From assembly GCA_014879835.1 (NCBI GenBank), contig JACSRJ010000244.1:1-46287 (forward strand): a stretch of DNA of 46,287 nt. Direction: 5' to 3'. Source of the stretch: Anaerolinea sp. (GTDB taxonomy: Bacteria > Chloroflexota > Anaerolineae > Aggregatilineales > UBA2796). The notes below the pieces were generated by a model, which saw only the letters and a list, made by a program, of their open reading frames with translations, was not told where the DNA came from and searched no databases. Below are positions 20,001 through 27,883 of this stretch, in pieces (the stretch's first letter is position 1; each line of letters starts with the position of its first letter). The position numbers were made by a program, and so were the translations under genes.

Positions 20001-20005
20001 CATGA

Positions 20006-20503
20006 TCAAAACAATGATAGCTGGGTTAGCGCGGGCGGCTCCGGCTCATCAGGAGGTGCATCCGGTTCTGAGGGTGCTTCTTCTAATTCCGGTTCCGGGG
20101 CTGAATCCAGCGTGGACGGCTCCACGATCATCCCAAGCAGATCAGGGAGTTCAATGAGCGGTGGGGAAGGCGTTTCCTCCTGCTCCTGAAGGGGCACGGT
20201 GGCGGGTGTCTCCACCATGGAGACAAGTTGGGACTCCAGACGTGCGAGGGCCTCGCGTTCGGCTTCAGGATCAACGTGATAGGTGGGCATACCTTCCTCT
20301 TGGTCACTTTGAATGATGGTCTCAGATTCAGTCGGTCTGAGCGCTTCAGCGCGGATCGAAGCGAGGTCATTCTCGCTCACCCCGATATTGAGCAATACCT
20401 GATGCAAACTCTGCTCATTCTGGGTGTCGTTCACCGTGATCACATGGCGATAGTGGGCCCGCAGGCATTCACGCCAGTGATCGTTAAAGGGATTGTGCTG
20501 CAT
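20006..20503 (-). CDS. Unknown 165-residue acidic protein ending in QLSLF
   Basis: I do not recognise this family. The first 60 residues could form a small helical domain (LHQVLLNIGVSENDLASIRA). From about residue 70 the chain is highly acidic and then Pro/Glu-rich (EPELEEAPSEPDAPPDEPEP), so it is probably disordered. The last five residues are QLSLF, the same as the C-terminus of the uracil-DNA glycosylase in this window and a match to the beta-clamp-binding consensus. There is no signal peptide or membrane helix. This would fit a cytoplasmic protein tethered to the sliding clamp by a flexible tail, but that is inference. It lies 55 bp after deoC and 56 bp before the AGPS-like gene, all on the same strand. 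Confidence 0.7.
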   Translation of the reverse strand: MQHNPFNDHWRECLRAHYRHVITVNDTQNEQSLHQVLLNIGVSENDLASIRAEALRPTESETIIQSDQEEGMPTYHVDPEAEREALARLESQLVSMVETPATVPLQEQEETPSPPLIELPDLLGMIVEPSTLDSAPEPELEEAPSEPDAPPDEPEPPALTQLSLF

Positions 20504-20558
20504 GATCGTCCAATCCGTCCATTACTCTGATTGCTGACAGTTCTGCAGTCAGCGCCCC

Positions 20559-21551
20559 TCAGGGCATGGGATGATACCGATCTGAGGCATAACGCCCGGT
20601 GAGATGGTGGGAGAGCTGGCGTTCAATATCGGTCAGAAGCGCACTTGCCCCAATGCGGAATAGGATTGACCGAGTCCACGACAGCCCAAGTTCCTCTTTC
20701 ATCAGGATCAGCCAGTCAAGGGCACCCTTGGCAGTACGGATACCGCCAGCAGGCTTAAAACCAACCTCATAGCCGGTGCGATCTCGGTACTCACGAATAT
20801 CCCGGGTCATCACCAAACCAAATTGCAGGGTCGCGTTGACCGACTCCTTGCCTGTTGAAGTTTTGATAAAGTCCGCACCAGCCATCATGCTCACCCGGCT
20901 TGCTTGTGACACATGGCGAAGGGTGCCTAGTTCGCCTGTGGCTAAGATGACCTTGAGATGCGCAGTTCCGCACGCTTCGCGGAAGGCGGCAACCTCATCA
21001 TAGAGAGCGCTCCACTCGCCCCGCAGCACATGAGCGCGGCTAATCACCACATCGATCTCGGCTGCACCCGCAGCTACCGACTCTTTGATCTCTTCAATTT
21101 TGAGGCGCAGTGGGTTTTGGGCCGCCGGAAAGCCTGTTGAGACCGCCGCTACCGGTATCCCGGAGCCGCGCAGGGCCTCCACCGCCGCGGGGATCAGGTT
21201 GTGATAAACACATACCGCACCCACCTTGACAGGTAAATTTGCAACCCCGATGGCCTCGAGCAGATCAGCCCGCACCGGTTGACGGGCTTTGGCGCACAAA
21301 CGCTGCACGTTGCTGGGGGTGTCATCGCCTGCAAGGGTGGTCAGATCGATGCAGGTGATCGCCCGCAGCAGCCACGCCGCCTGCCAGTCCTTTTTGACTG
21401 TGCGCCGGGTGATCAACGTCGCAGCCCGGCGCTCCACGGCGCTCTTGTTGATGCGGGCTTCTTGCACCCATCCCAGATCAAGGGTTGTGCCCGGATTGCG
21501 CTCATGCTCACGGGGAGAAGCCTCTACCCCAAGGCGTTTGGTGGTGGTCAT
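20559..21551 (-). CDS. deoC: Deoxyribose-phosphate aldolase, long animal-type form
   Basis: A 330-residue class I aldolase that splits 2-deoxyribose 5-phosphate into acetaldehyde and glyceraldehyde 3-phosphate in deoxynucleoside breakdown. The Schiff-base lysine is Lys230 (DFIKTSTGKE). A second active-site lysine is Lys266 (GFKPAGGIRT), and Asp167 lies in EIDVVI. It is about 80 to 110 residues longer than the enterobacterial enzyme. It closely follows the animal DERA pattern from the N-terminus (LDLGWV, TVKKDWQAAWLL, IDLTTLAGDDT) to the end (HHLTGRYA), as far as I recall that sequence. It is part of a same-strand cluster after the histidine phosphatase (62 bp). Confidence 0.95.
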   Translation of the reverse strand: MTTTKRLGVEASPREHERNPGTTLDLGWVQEARINKSAVERRAATLITRRTVKKDWQAAWLLRAITCIDLTTLAGDDTPSNVQRLCAKARQPVRADLLEAIGVANLPVKVGAVCVYHNLIPAAVEALRGSGIPVAAVSTGFPAAQNPLRLKIEEIKESVAAGAAEIDVVISRAHVLRGEWSALYDEVAAFREACGTAHLKVILATGELGTLRHVSQASRVSMMAGADFIKTSTGKESVNATLQFGLVMTRDIREYRDRTGYEVGFKPAGGIRTAKGALDWLILMKEELGLSWTRSILFRIGASALLTDIERQLSHHLTGRYASDRYHPMP

Positions 21552-21571
21552 AAATCCGCCTTCTTGTCCTA

Positions 21572-21594
21572 AGTTATTTACAGCAGTTATTTAC
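21572..21594 (-). repeat. Direct repeat of 10 bp upstream of deoC
   Basis: AGTTATTTAC occurs twice (21572-21581 and 21585-21594) with a 13-bp period in the 62-bp spacer before deoC, an A/T-rich stretch in a GC-rich region. Read on the minus strand it is GTAAATAACT twice, which could hold a promoter -10 or a regulator site. Confidence 0.35.
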
Positions 21595-21613
21595 GGCGAT
21601 CTACAGCTATCTA

Positions 21614-22153
21614 CTATTTGGACGGATTACCCTGATCGACTCGCAAAATTTCAAGGTGGGTAAATTGGCCGTCCTCAAAACTGAGGCGCACCCCTTCACA
21701 GTAACTGAAAGGCGCACCCCACGCGGCATGATCTTCGTTGGGCATACAGCCGATGGCCGCCAGTTCAACCACCCCACCGTGAGAGATCATCAACACGGCG
21801 GCTTCGTTGGGTAAGGCCTGAACCACCTTCTTGAGAAAGGCGTAAAGGTTTTTAGCAGCTTCACTGGCTGCACCCCCGGCTTTGATCGCGGCACTGTACT
21901 GGGCCGGAGATGCAGGATAGGGCACTTCGGCCTCAACTGAATCACCGGTAGTATTCAGTTCAGGATACTGCCCATCCACGGCATACCCCATGGCGATAGC
22001 GGTCTCATAAGCCCGCGGCAATTCACTGGTGAGCACCTGATCAAAATGACCCATCGTTTGACCCACTGTGCGGGCCAGTGTGACCCCTGCCTGAGAAAGG
22101 TGCTTGCCGGGGATCACCCGCATGGTGTGACGTCGCAGTTCCACAATCCGCAT
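21614..22153 (-). CDS. Histidine phosphatase superfamily protein (phosphoglycerate-mutase-like)
   Basis: A 179-residue single-domain protein of the histidine phosphatase fold. The N-terminal catalytic segment reads VELRRHTMR, with the phospho-accepting His8 and the preceding Arg present, but the usual Gly after His (RHG) is replaced by Thr. Downstream are TSELPRAYETA (second Arg) and the second catalytic His in MISHGGV. The protein is cytoplasmic. The substrate is unknown; small family members act on phospho-sugars, phospho-metabolites or protein phosphohistidine (SixA). It starts 6 bp after panB and is followed by deoC, so a sugar-phosphate or nucleotide salvage role is conceivable but not shown. 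Confidence 0.85.
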   Translation of the reverse strand: MRIVELRRHTMRVIPGKHLSQAGVTLARTVGQTMGHFDQVLTSELPRAYETAIAMGYAVDGQYPELNTTGDSVEAEVPYPASPAQYSAAIKAGGAASEAAKNLYAFLKKVVQALPNEAAVLMISHGGVVELAAIGCMPNEDHAAWGAPFSYCEGVRLSFEDGQFTHLEILRVDQGNPSK

Positions 22154-22159
22154 TCTAAG

Positions 22160-22990
22160 TTACACCTCGTTTAACTCCGCCTGAGTTTGCTCATCAACAT
22201 CAGTGGCATGTTCCGCAGTGGGAAAGGCGCGAGAAGCCACCTCCTCCACATAAGCCGCGACCGCACCATGAATCGCACTCTTGAGATCGGCGAAGGATTT
22301 GGCGTGTTTAGGCTGCCGGGGACTCAACCCCAAAACGTCGTGAAGTACCTGTATCTGCCCATCACAGTGGATTCCCGCGCCAATGCCAATGGTGGGGATG
22401 CTTAGCTTTTGGGTGATGATCTTGGCCACCGTGATCGGGATGCTTTCAAGGACGATGGCAAATGCTCCAGCCGCCTCAAGAGTCAGCGCTGCGTTCAAAA
22501 GCTGTTTGGCGGCGTCAATCTTACGTCCCTGAATACGCCATCCGCCCAACTGGTGAAAACTTTGAGGGATCAGTCCGATATGGGCCATCACCGGAATGCC
22601 GCTTTCAACGATGCGCTGCACCGTTGGGGCAACCTCTGTGCCGCCCTCCAATTTGACCGCACCCGCGCCCGTTTCCCGCATCACCCGCGCCGCCGCCGTA
22701 AGGGCCTGTTCAACGCTGATCTTGTAACTCATGAAGGGTAGATCAACCACGATCAGCGGCCGTTGGGTGGCGTGTGCCACGATCCGTCCGTGATAAATCA
22801 TGTCATCCAGAGTCACCCCGATGGTCGTGTCCTGCCCCTGAAAAACCATGCCCAACGAATCTCCCACCAGAATCAGGGGCGCATCTGCGCCTTCGATGAG
22901 ACGGGCAGTCGGGGCATCATAGGCAGTAATGGCCGCAATGGGTTGGCCCGATGCTTTCATCCGTTGAATATCAAGGATCGAGATTCTCAC
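22160..22990 (-). CDS. panB: 3-methyl-2-oxobutanoate hydroxymethyltransferase
   Basis: A 276-residue TIM-barrel enzyme that adds a hydroxymethyl group from methylenetetrahydrofolate to 2-oxoisovalerate, giving ketopantoate, the first committed step of pantothenate and CoA synthesis. Visible motifs are ITAYDAPTA, LVGDSLGMV (metal-binding Asp), VVDLPFMSY, GAVKLEGG (active-site Lys) and IGIGAGIHCDGQIQVLHD. Length is typical (about 265). The start is a GTG at 22990 that overlaps the stop of the preceding Ddn-like gene as GTGA. Other pantothenate genes are not in the window. Confidence 0.96.
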   Translation of the reverse strand: MRISILDIQRMKASGQPIAAITAYDAPTARLIEGADAPLILVGDSLGMVFQGQDTTIGVTLDDMIYHGRIVAHATQRPLIVVDLPFMSYKISVEQALTAAARVMRETGAGAVKLEGGTEVAPTVQRIVESGIPVMAHIGLIPQSFHQLGGWRIQGRKIDAAKQLLNAALTLEAAGAFAIVLESIPITVAKIITQKLSIPTIGIGAGIHCDGQIQVLHDVLGLSPRQPKHAKSFADLKSAIHGAVAAYVEEVASRAFPTAEHATDVDEQTQAELNEV

Positions 22991-23337
22991 GCTGTTACCC
23001 CTTCGGGAGTAAGTTCCACAAACAACCCTTCACTCCATTGGTATTTGTGATCAAACTGGGACGCCACCGCCTGTACCACTTTCTGATCCTGATCAGGGTG
23101 CAGGATGCGCCCCTTGGCGGATGTAAGTGGCAGGGATGCGCCCTGATCAGCGCGTGTGCCCACGCTAAAGGTAACCTGAGGGTTTTGCCCAATATTTTGC
23201 ACCCAATGGGAACGTTCGCGCCCTTCAGAGCACATATAGTAACGCCCCTCCAGTTCCACAAACCAGATTTCAATTTGGCGGAGTTCACCGCTTTTACGTC
23301 CGATGGTGGTCAAATAAAGGAAGGTTTCATCGCTCAT
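22987..23337 (-). CDS. Ddn-family (F420-dependent) nitroreductase-like protein
   Basis: A 116-residue split beta-barrel protein of the deazaflavin-dependent nitroreductase family (F420H2_quin_red). The family signature LTTIGRKSGELRQIEIWF is at the N-terminus, followed by YYMCSEG and the SHWVQNIGQNPQVTF segment that lines the cofactor site. Members reduce quinones or nitro compounds with F420H2, or in some cases bind other cofactors, so the cofactor here is inferred from family. The ATG at 23337 is preferred over an in-frame TTG six codons upstream. It lies 14 bp after the CapA-like gene and is joined to panB by a 4-bp overlap. Confidence 0.85.
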   Translation of the reverse strand: MSDETFLYLTTIGRKSGELRQIEIWFVELEGRYYMCSEGRERSHWVQNIGQNPQVTFSVGTRADQGASLPLTSAKGRILHPDQDQKVVQAVASQFDHKYQWSEGLFVELTPEGVTA

Positions 23338-23351
23338 GGTCGGGGCTGACC

Positions 23352-25034
23352 TCAACAGCTTTGGGCCAAAATCGCGGGTTTGCCCGCACGGTTAATCACA
23401 TCCACTGCGCCAAATGCACCCGGTTCACTCTGCCAGCGCTGGGTGAAGCCCCAACCGTTCCAACCGAGGACGACCACCCGCACCGAAGGATCACAGGGGA
23501 GCGCCCCCGGTTCGCGCTCAAGGGTGATGAGTTCATCGAGGCGATCCCCATCAAGATCACCTACAGTGAGCGCCTGAAGTGGTTTAAGGGTCGCTGATCC
23601 GCCCCAGATCACCTGATACTTACCCCGCCGCCAGCCTAAAACAAAAGGGTGGGTGGTCACAGGGAGATTGGGTTCATCCTGTTTCCAGACAAGCATTATC
23701 ACCTCAAACCGACCGTCTTGGTTGGGGTCTCCGAGGGCAGCATCAACGACTTTCCACAGGGGGATGGTGCGGTAAATCTCGCGCCCATCCTCGTAAACCG
23801 AGAGACGCTGATCCCGAATCACGATACGTTCTGGAACACCATCCCCTTTGAGATCAACATACCCCACCTCAAAGGGGGTGTTATCCTCCGGGCAGTAAAA
23901 GCGCGAAGGCTCTGGGGCTGTTTCTTCAAGGCGGCTAAAGCCATCAGGATTATAGCCAAAAAGGGCAGAAGCACCCGGCTGGGGCCGACAGGTATTGCGC
24001 AAATTTGCCGCCGTCCGAGCAGGTTCGTCCCATTCGGGCAAAAAGCCGGACTTCAGACCCAAGCCATGAATGTCTACGACCCCTTGTTTGTCAACCCGCG
24101 CCCACAGCCCCAACCCGGGGCGAGTTTCCTGATCAAAGAGGTAGTTGCCCAGACTGTAGGCAATGAACACGCCATTGTAGACTTCAATATCCTGAATGAC
24201 GTGGGGGTGATGCCCAACCACCAAACTTGCACCCGCATCCACCGCCGCATGGGCGACTCGCACCTGCCAATCACTTGGGCAGGTGACGTACTCATGGCCC
24301 CAATGAATTTGAACGATAAGCACATCGCCTAAGGCCCGCGCTGCCTTGATTTGGGGAATGATCTTGGTATAGTCGTCGTAGATGTTGATCCACGCACGAA
24401 TGCCCTCGCCATCCCAGTCGCGGTAGGTGCGGTAAGGATCATTGACCATGGTGTAACCAAGCCACACGACCTTAATGCCATTCACCTCAGTGACCACAGG
24501 CGCATAAGCGTTTTCTTGGGTTGTACCCGCGCCAAAAGTCTTGATCTTGGCTTGCTTAAAGTGTTCCATGGTAGATTTCAATCCGCCGGGACCAAAATCC
24601 AGACTATGGTTGTTGGCGAGGGAAAATAGATCAAAACCAGCGCGGGCAAGCGCCGCGGCCGCGCCAGTTTCGGAACGCAACCGGTATGCACCGGGCTGTT
24701 TTTCGCCGACCCCTTCGGCTGCAATCACCCCTTCAAAGTTGCCAATAGCCAGATCGGCGCTGCGGATGAGGGGTGCGGTCGGGGCGAGCAGATCATCCAT
24801 GCCCCGTTCTGCCGCAAAAGGCTGAAGCCCCCGCCCAAAGGAGGTATCGCCCACACTCAGGATAGTGGCGGTAGCGCCTTCAGGGGGTGCATCCCGCCGG
24901 AACAAAAGCGGGAACAGAGTCACATCCGGCGGGGGCGTATTGTCTCCAGCAGCGGCGGGGCGCTGAGTGAGCAGTGCCCCCATCAGCGCCGCGCCAATCA
25001 TGATCACAAGAACGATTATCCGCTTCACACTCAT
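23352..25034 (-). CDS. CapA-type metallophosphoesterase with FG-GAP-like C-terminal repeats
   Basis: A 560-residue exported protein. An N-terminal hydrophobic segment (about 5-25) acts as signal or anchor. Residues about 60-335 form the CapA/PgsA calcineurin-like fold: SVGDTSFGRGLQ, AIGNFEGVI, SLANNHSLDFG, QIHWGHEY and GHHPHVIQDIE supply the expected metal ligands. Members take part in poly-gamma-glutamate or capsule export, though many have no known substrate. The last 180 residues hold FG-GAP/VCBS-like repeats with Asp-rich loops (GDPNQDGRFEVIM, GDLDGDRLDELITL), suggesting a calcium-binding propeller. The ATG at 25034 overlaps the DUF3160 stop as ATGA, so the two exported proteins are translationally coupled. 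Confidence 0.88.
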   Translation of the reverse strand: MSVKRIIVLVIMIGAALMGALLTQRPAAAGDNTPPPDVTLFPLLFRRDAPPEGATATILSVGDTSFGRGLQPFAAERGMDDLLAPTAPLIRSADLAIGNFEGVIAAEGVGEKQPGAYRLRSETGAAAALARAGFDLFSLANNHSLDFGPGGLKSTMEHFKQAKIKTFGAGTTQENAYAPVVTEVNGIKVVWLGYTMVNDPYRTYRDWDGEGIRAWINIYDDYTKIIPQIKAARALGDVLIVQIHWGHEYVTCPSDWQVRVAHAAVDAGASLVVGHHPHVIQDIEVYNGVFIAYSLGNYLFDQETRPGLGLWARVDKQGVVDIHGLGLKSGFLPEWDEPARTAANLRNTCRPQPGASALFGYNPDGFSRLEETAPEPSRFYCPEDNTPFEVGYVDLKGDGVPERIVIRDQRLSVYEDGREIYRTIPLWKVVDAALGDPNQDGRFEVIMLVWKQDEPNLPVTTHPFVLGWRRGKYQVIWGGSATLKPLQALTVGDLDGDRLDELITLEREPGALPCDPSVRVVVLGWNGWGFTQRWQSEPGAFGAVDVINRAGKPAILAQSC

Positions 25035-27622
25035 TGAATTCTGATCCACTCCGGTAAGGGGGAATTGGTGACGGCATTAACGACTTTCCAGTACGTGTAG
25101 GCAGGTGTATTATCCCCCAATTCAAGCAGTTCGAGGGTATAGGTCACATCGATCTGATAGGGCCCGCGCTCTGCAACCTTGGTTCCATCGTAATCCATAC
25201 CTTTATCACTGACATCATACAGCTCACCCCGCCATGTTTCACGGGTGGTGACGATGAAGGTCGTTTCGTTAACCTGATCATAACTGCGGAAGCTGGTATC
25301 GATCAAGGTACGACCCTCATACTGGTTCGCCGCAGCGAGCGGCTCAAGCTGCCCACGCAAATAGGCGATCATGCCTTCGCTGAGGCTTGAATCTCCAGCC
25401 ACCCGCACATATTCGTCAGGCGGATTCCACCACAACTGATCCCGTAGAACCAGTTGGAAGTTGTTAATCACCCCTTCCAATTCCGCATGGACGCTGGTGG
25501 GCGAAATGAAGGTATTTGTCCATGCCGGGATGGAGGGAGCGACACCCTCATCCAACATCTTCCACCACTGGCGATCCGTGAGTCGATCTTTGAGTGGGTG
25601 GGGGAACTCATAAAAGCTGTAAACCGCACCTTTGGTCAGCCACAGTTTTTCGCCGATAGGTACCACAACGAAGATATTATAGACGTTGCCCGTGCCGATC
25701 TGAAGTACCGTCCCGCTTTGGGGATCGGTGGCGATGTCCGTGACCACGGCTGCACGGGGTTCTTCCTCCGCCGCAAAACCGCCGCGCACCCCGAAATAGT
25801 TACTTTCGGGATCATCGCGGGTGGCGTTGTAGATATTCTCCAGCCATCCGCCGTAAAAACGGAGCTCATCCTGCTCCTCACCGGTAAGCATCTCGCCTCG
25901 GAGCTCCTTTTCGGCAAAGGACTGCATCCGCCGAGACTTGACCGCAACCTCACGGAGGGCCACATCCTTGGCGGCCTCAAACTCCGTTTCGAGAAGCCCT
26001 AGTTCCTTCAAGCCAGACTCGGTCATCTCGGCCAGTGCGGCCAGTCGGGCCCACAGCATGGGTAGGGGTTCAACATAGTTTGGGGGCAGTTCTGGGGCTG
26101 GCGGGTTGCTCTTGTCGATGCCGCCACCGCCGCCCATCTCAGCATAAGCCTGTTTGGCGTAGAGGACGGTATTGTGCTTCAACTCGGTGAAGCTGCCCAA
26201 CGCCGCATAAAGCAGCCGATCCAGATAGGCAGCGCCGCTCATAAACGAAGGATACCCCGCCGGGATCGTAGGGGTAAGGCTGTCCAGCGCATACAGCCAA
26301 CTGTTATACATGGTGAGCGTCCACTCATCGTCAGTCACCCCACCCACCTGCGTCAGCAGTTTGTTCATCTGCTCGGTGTAATTGGGGAAGCCCGTCGCGC
26401 CCACATCACCAAGAATCTGAAGGGCCCGTTCGGAGCCAAGGGCCGCAAACACATCCAGCGCCATCGGCAGTGGGCGGGGATTTTCAGGGGTGCCCACATT
26501 GCGGTAGATCAGCTCGCGGAACACGAACGCATCCCACACAAAGCGCTGTCCCATAAAGGCCAAGCCAGCGGTTTTTTCATCGATGTTATCTGTATCGGAA
26601 ATGACCACATTCAGAATCCGGGGGGCAGGCAGGGCTTTGGCCACCTCCACAAAAGGATCAATATCTTTGCTTTGCAGTTCGTTAATCCCAAAGTTAGGGC
26701 CATACACCTGTTCCCCAATTTCGAGGTACTTTTCGATGCTGGGGTTATCGGCCTCGCCCACAAAAAAGGTGGTCACATCATAGATACGCTGCCACGTCGG
26801 GCGCGCCCCAGAATCGCGGAAAGCAAGGGTGGCCAACAGTGCTGACCGGGTTTCTTCTGGTTCGCTCAGGCGGAAGGTGAGCCGTCCGTACCACATCATG
26901 CAGCGGAAGTAGTTGGAGAGGAACTCATCATCGGCGTAATAACTGCGCGGTTTATACTGCGACCAGTCCTCACCAAATTCGAGCGCCGGGAAGATCAAAC
27001 TCTTGCTGATCGCGGAGGCGGCAAGGGCATTTTGCAAGTCAGGCTCTACCAAAGGCATAGCCTCCGCTGGAACCTGCATCTGAGGTTCCAAAAGCAGGGC
27101 AGCCATGCTGAAATAGGCAAGGGTATGCAGGGCCGCATTTTCCCATGCAGTGCCTTTGAGCGACTGATACAGTTCATAAGATTTGGCAACCAACACTTCG
27201 TTCATCTGGTTGAGCATGGGGATAAACTTCATCTCCGCCGAACGCAGATGCTTTTTGAACACCAGATGGAAACTGTGAAGCATCGAGTCCACAGTGATGT
27301 ACATGGGTTGGAAGTCGTACCGCGCCTTTTCGTATACTGTGTAGAACATCAATTCTGGCGAGGGACTGACCACAAAAAGATTGCGCGCTAAATACGCTTT
27401 TTGATCCTGATTAAGGATTTCAGAGAGAATCACAGTATTCAGATCGGGATCAACATTGTAGGGGGCAAGACTGCCCTCCGTTTGGACGGGGCCAAGGTTA
27501 TAGGCGGCTAGACGTCGCTTCCCTTCCTGCGCGGAGGAGGGAACTGTTTGGAAAACGCTGAAGGTGAGCGCGCCGATCAGTATCAGCAGCGCTGCACGTC
27601 GCACTAAAGGTAAGGTTCGCAT
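25031..27622 (-). CDS. Secreted DUF3160-family protein
   Basis: An 863-residue protein from the ATG at 27622, which has AAGGAG 8 bases upstream. A signal peptide is clear (positive start, hydrophobic core ALLILIGALTFSVF, cleavage after about residue 30 near SSAQ). The rest matches the long, mostly helical DUF3160 domain: FVVSPSPELMFYTVYEKARY, then MYITVDSMLHSFHLVF, then PRSYYADDEFLSNYFRCMMW. The function of DUF3160 is not known; these proteins are large, exported and occur in bacteria and archaea. A glycine run (MGGGGGIDKS) at about 500 separates two subregions. It is the first gene of an operon and overlaps the CapA-like gene by 4 bp. Confidence 0.88.
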   Translation of the reverse strand: MRTLPLVRRAALLILIGALTFSVFQTVPSSAQEGKRRLAAYNLGPVQTEGSLAPYNVDPDLNTVILSEILNQDQKAYLARNLFVVSPSPELMFYTVYEKARYDFQPMYITVDSMLHSFHLVFKKHLRSAEMKFIPMLNQMNEVLVAKSYELYQSLKGTAWENAALHTLAYFSMAALLLEPQMQVPAEAMPLVEPDLQNALAASAISKSLIFPALEFGEDWSQYKPRSYYADDEFLSNYFRCMMWYGRLTFRLSEPEETRSALLATLAFRDSGARPTWQRIYDVTTFFVGEADNPSIEKYLEIGEQVYGPNFGINELQSKDIDPFVEVAKALPAPRILNVVISDTDNIDEKTAGLAFMGQRFVWDAFVFRELIYRNVGTPENPRPLPMALDVFAALGSERALQILGDVGATGFPNYTEQMNKLLTQVGGVTDDEWTLTMYNSWLYALDSLTPTIPAGYPSFMSGAAYLDRLLYAALGSFTELKHNTVLYAKQAYAEMGGGGGIDKSNPPAPELPPNYVEPLPMLWARLAALAEMTESGLKELGLLETEFEAAKDVALREVAVKSRRMQSFAEKELRGEMLTGEEQDELRFYGGWLENIYNATRDDPESNYFGVRGGFAAEEEPRAAVVTDIATDPQSGTVLQIGTGNVYNIFVVVPIGEKLWLTKGAVYSFYEFPHPLKDRLTDRQWWKMLDEGVAPSIPAWTNTFISPTSVHAELEGVINNFQLVLRDQLWWNPPDEYVRVAGDSSLSEGMIAYLRGQLEPLAAANQYEGRTLIDTSFRSYDQVNETTFIVTTRETWRGELYDVSDKGMDYDGTKVAERGPYQIDVTYTLELLELGDNTPAYTYWKVVNAVTNSPLPEWIRIQ

Positions 27623-27822
27623 GAGATGCACTCCTTAGATTTCGTCTGCAACACCTCCGTTCAGTATAGCGCATCTTGGAACCGCTTAGAGGCACAGGGC
27701 GACAATCACCGGGGAATCGGTGTTCAGAGGAAGCCCAATCGGGGGAATGGGACCGTCTGTTAAGGGAACCCTGCTGGATGGGGCTGGTTCGGAAAGGCTG
27801 AAGACCCACAGGCGCTCACTTA

Positions 27823-27851
27823 TTGCGGGAGTAGGCGCTTTTTTGTATTAT
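27823..27851 (+). promoter_or_regulatory. Candidate promoter of the envelope operon
   Basis: TTGCGG (27823-27828) and TATTAT (27846-27851) are 17 bp apart. The start would fall near 27858, about 25 bases before the ATG at 27884. The 261-bp spacer between the divergent DUF3160 and WD40-like genes also holds a minus-strand TATACT (27668-27663) without a good -35, and a direct repeat TTATTGCGGG (27820 and 27849 regions). Confidence 0.45.
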
Positions 27852-27883
27852 TGCGGGGATGTAATCGCCTTCTCGGAGTGAAC

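Noticed and set aside
20533-20553. Hairpin GCTGAC/GTCAGC between deoC and the 165-residue gene as a terminator
   Set aside because: It has only a 6-bp stem with a 9-base loop and no T-run on the minus strand.
27810-27860. Terminator hairpin before the WD40-like gene
   Set aside because: AGGCGCT and TTATTGCGGG occur as direct and not inverted repeats, so no stem forms. The stretch fits a promoter better.
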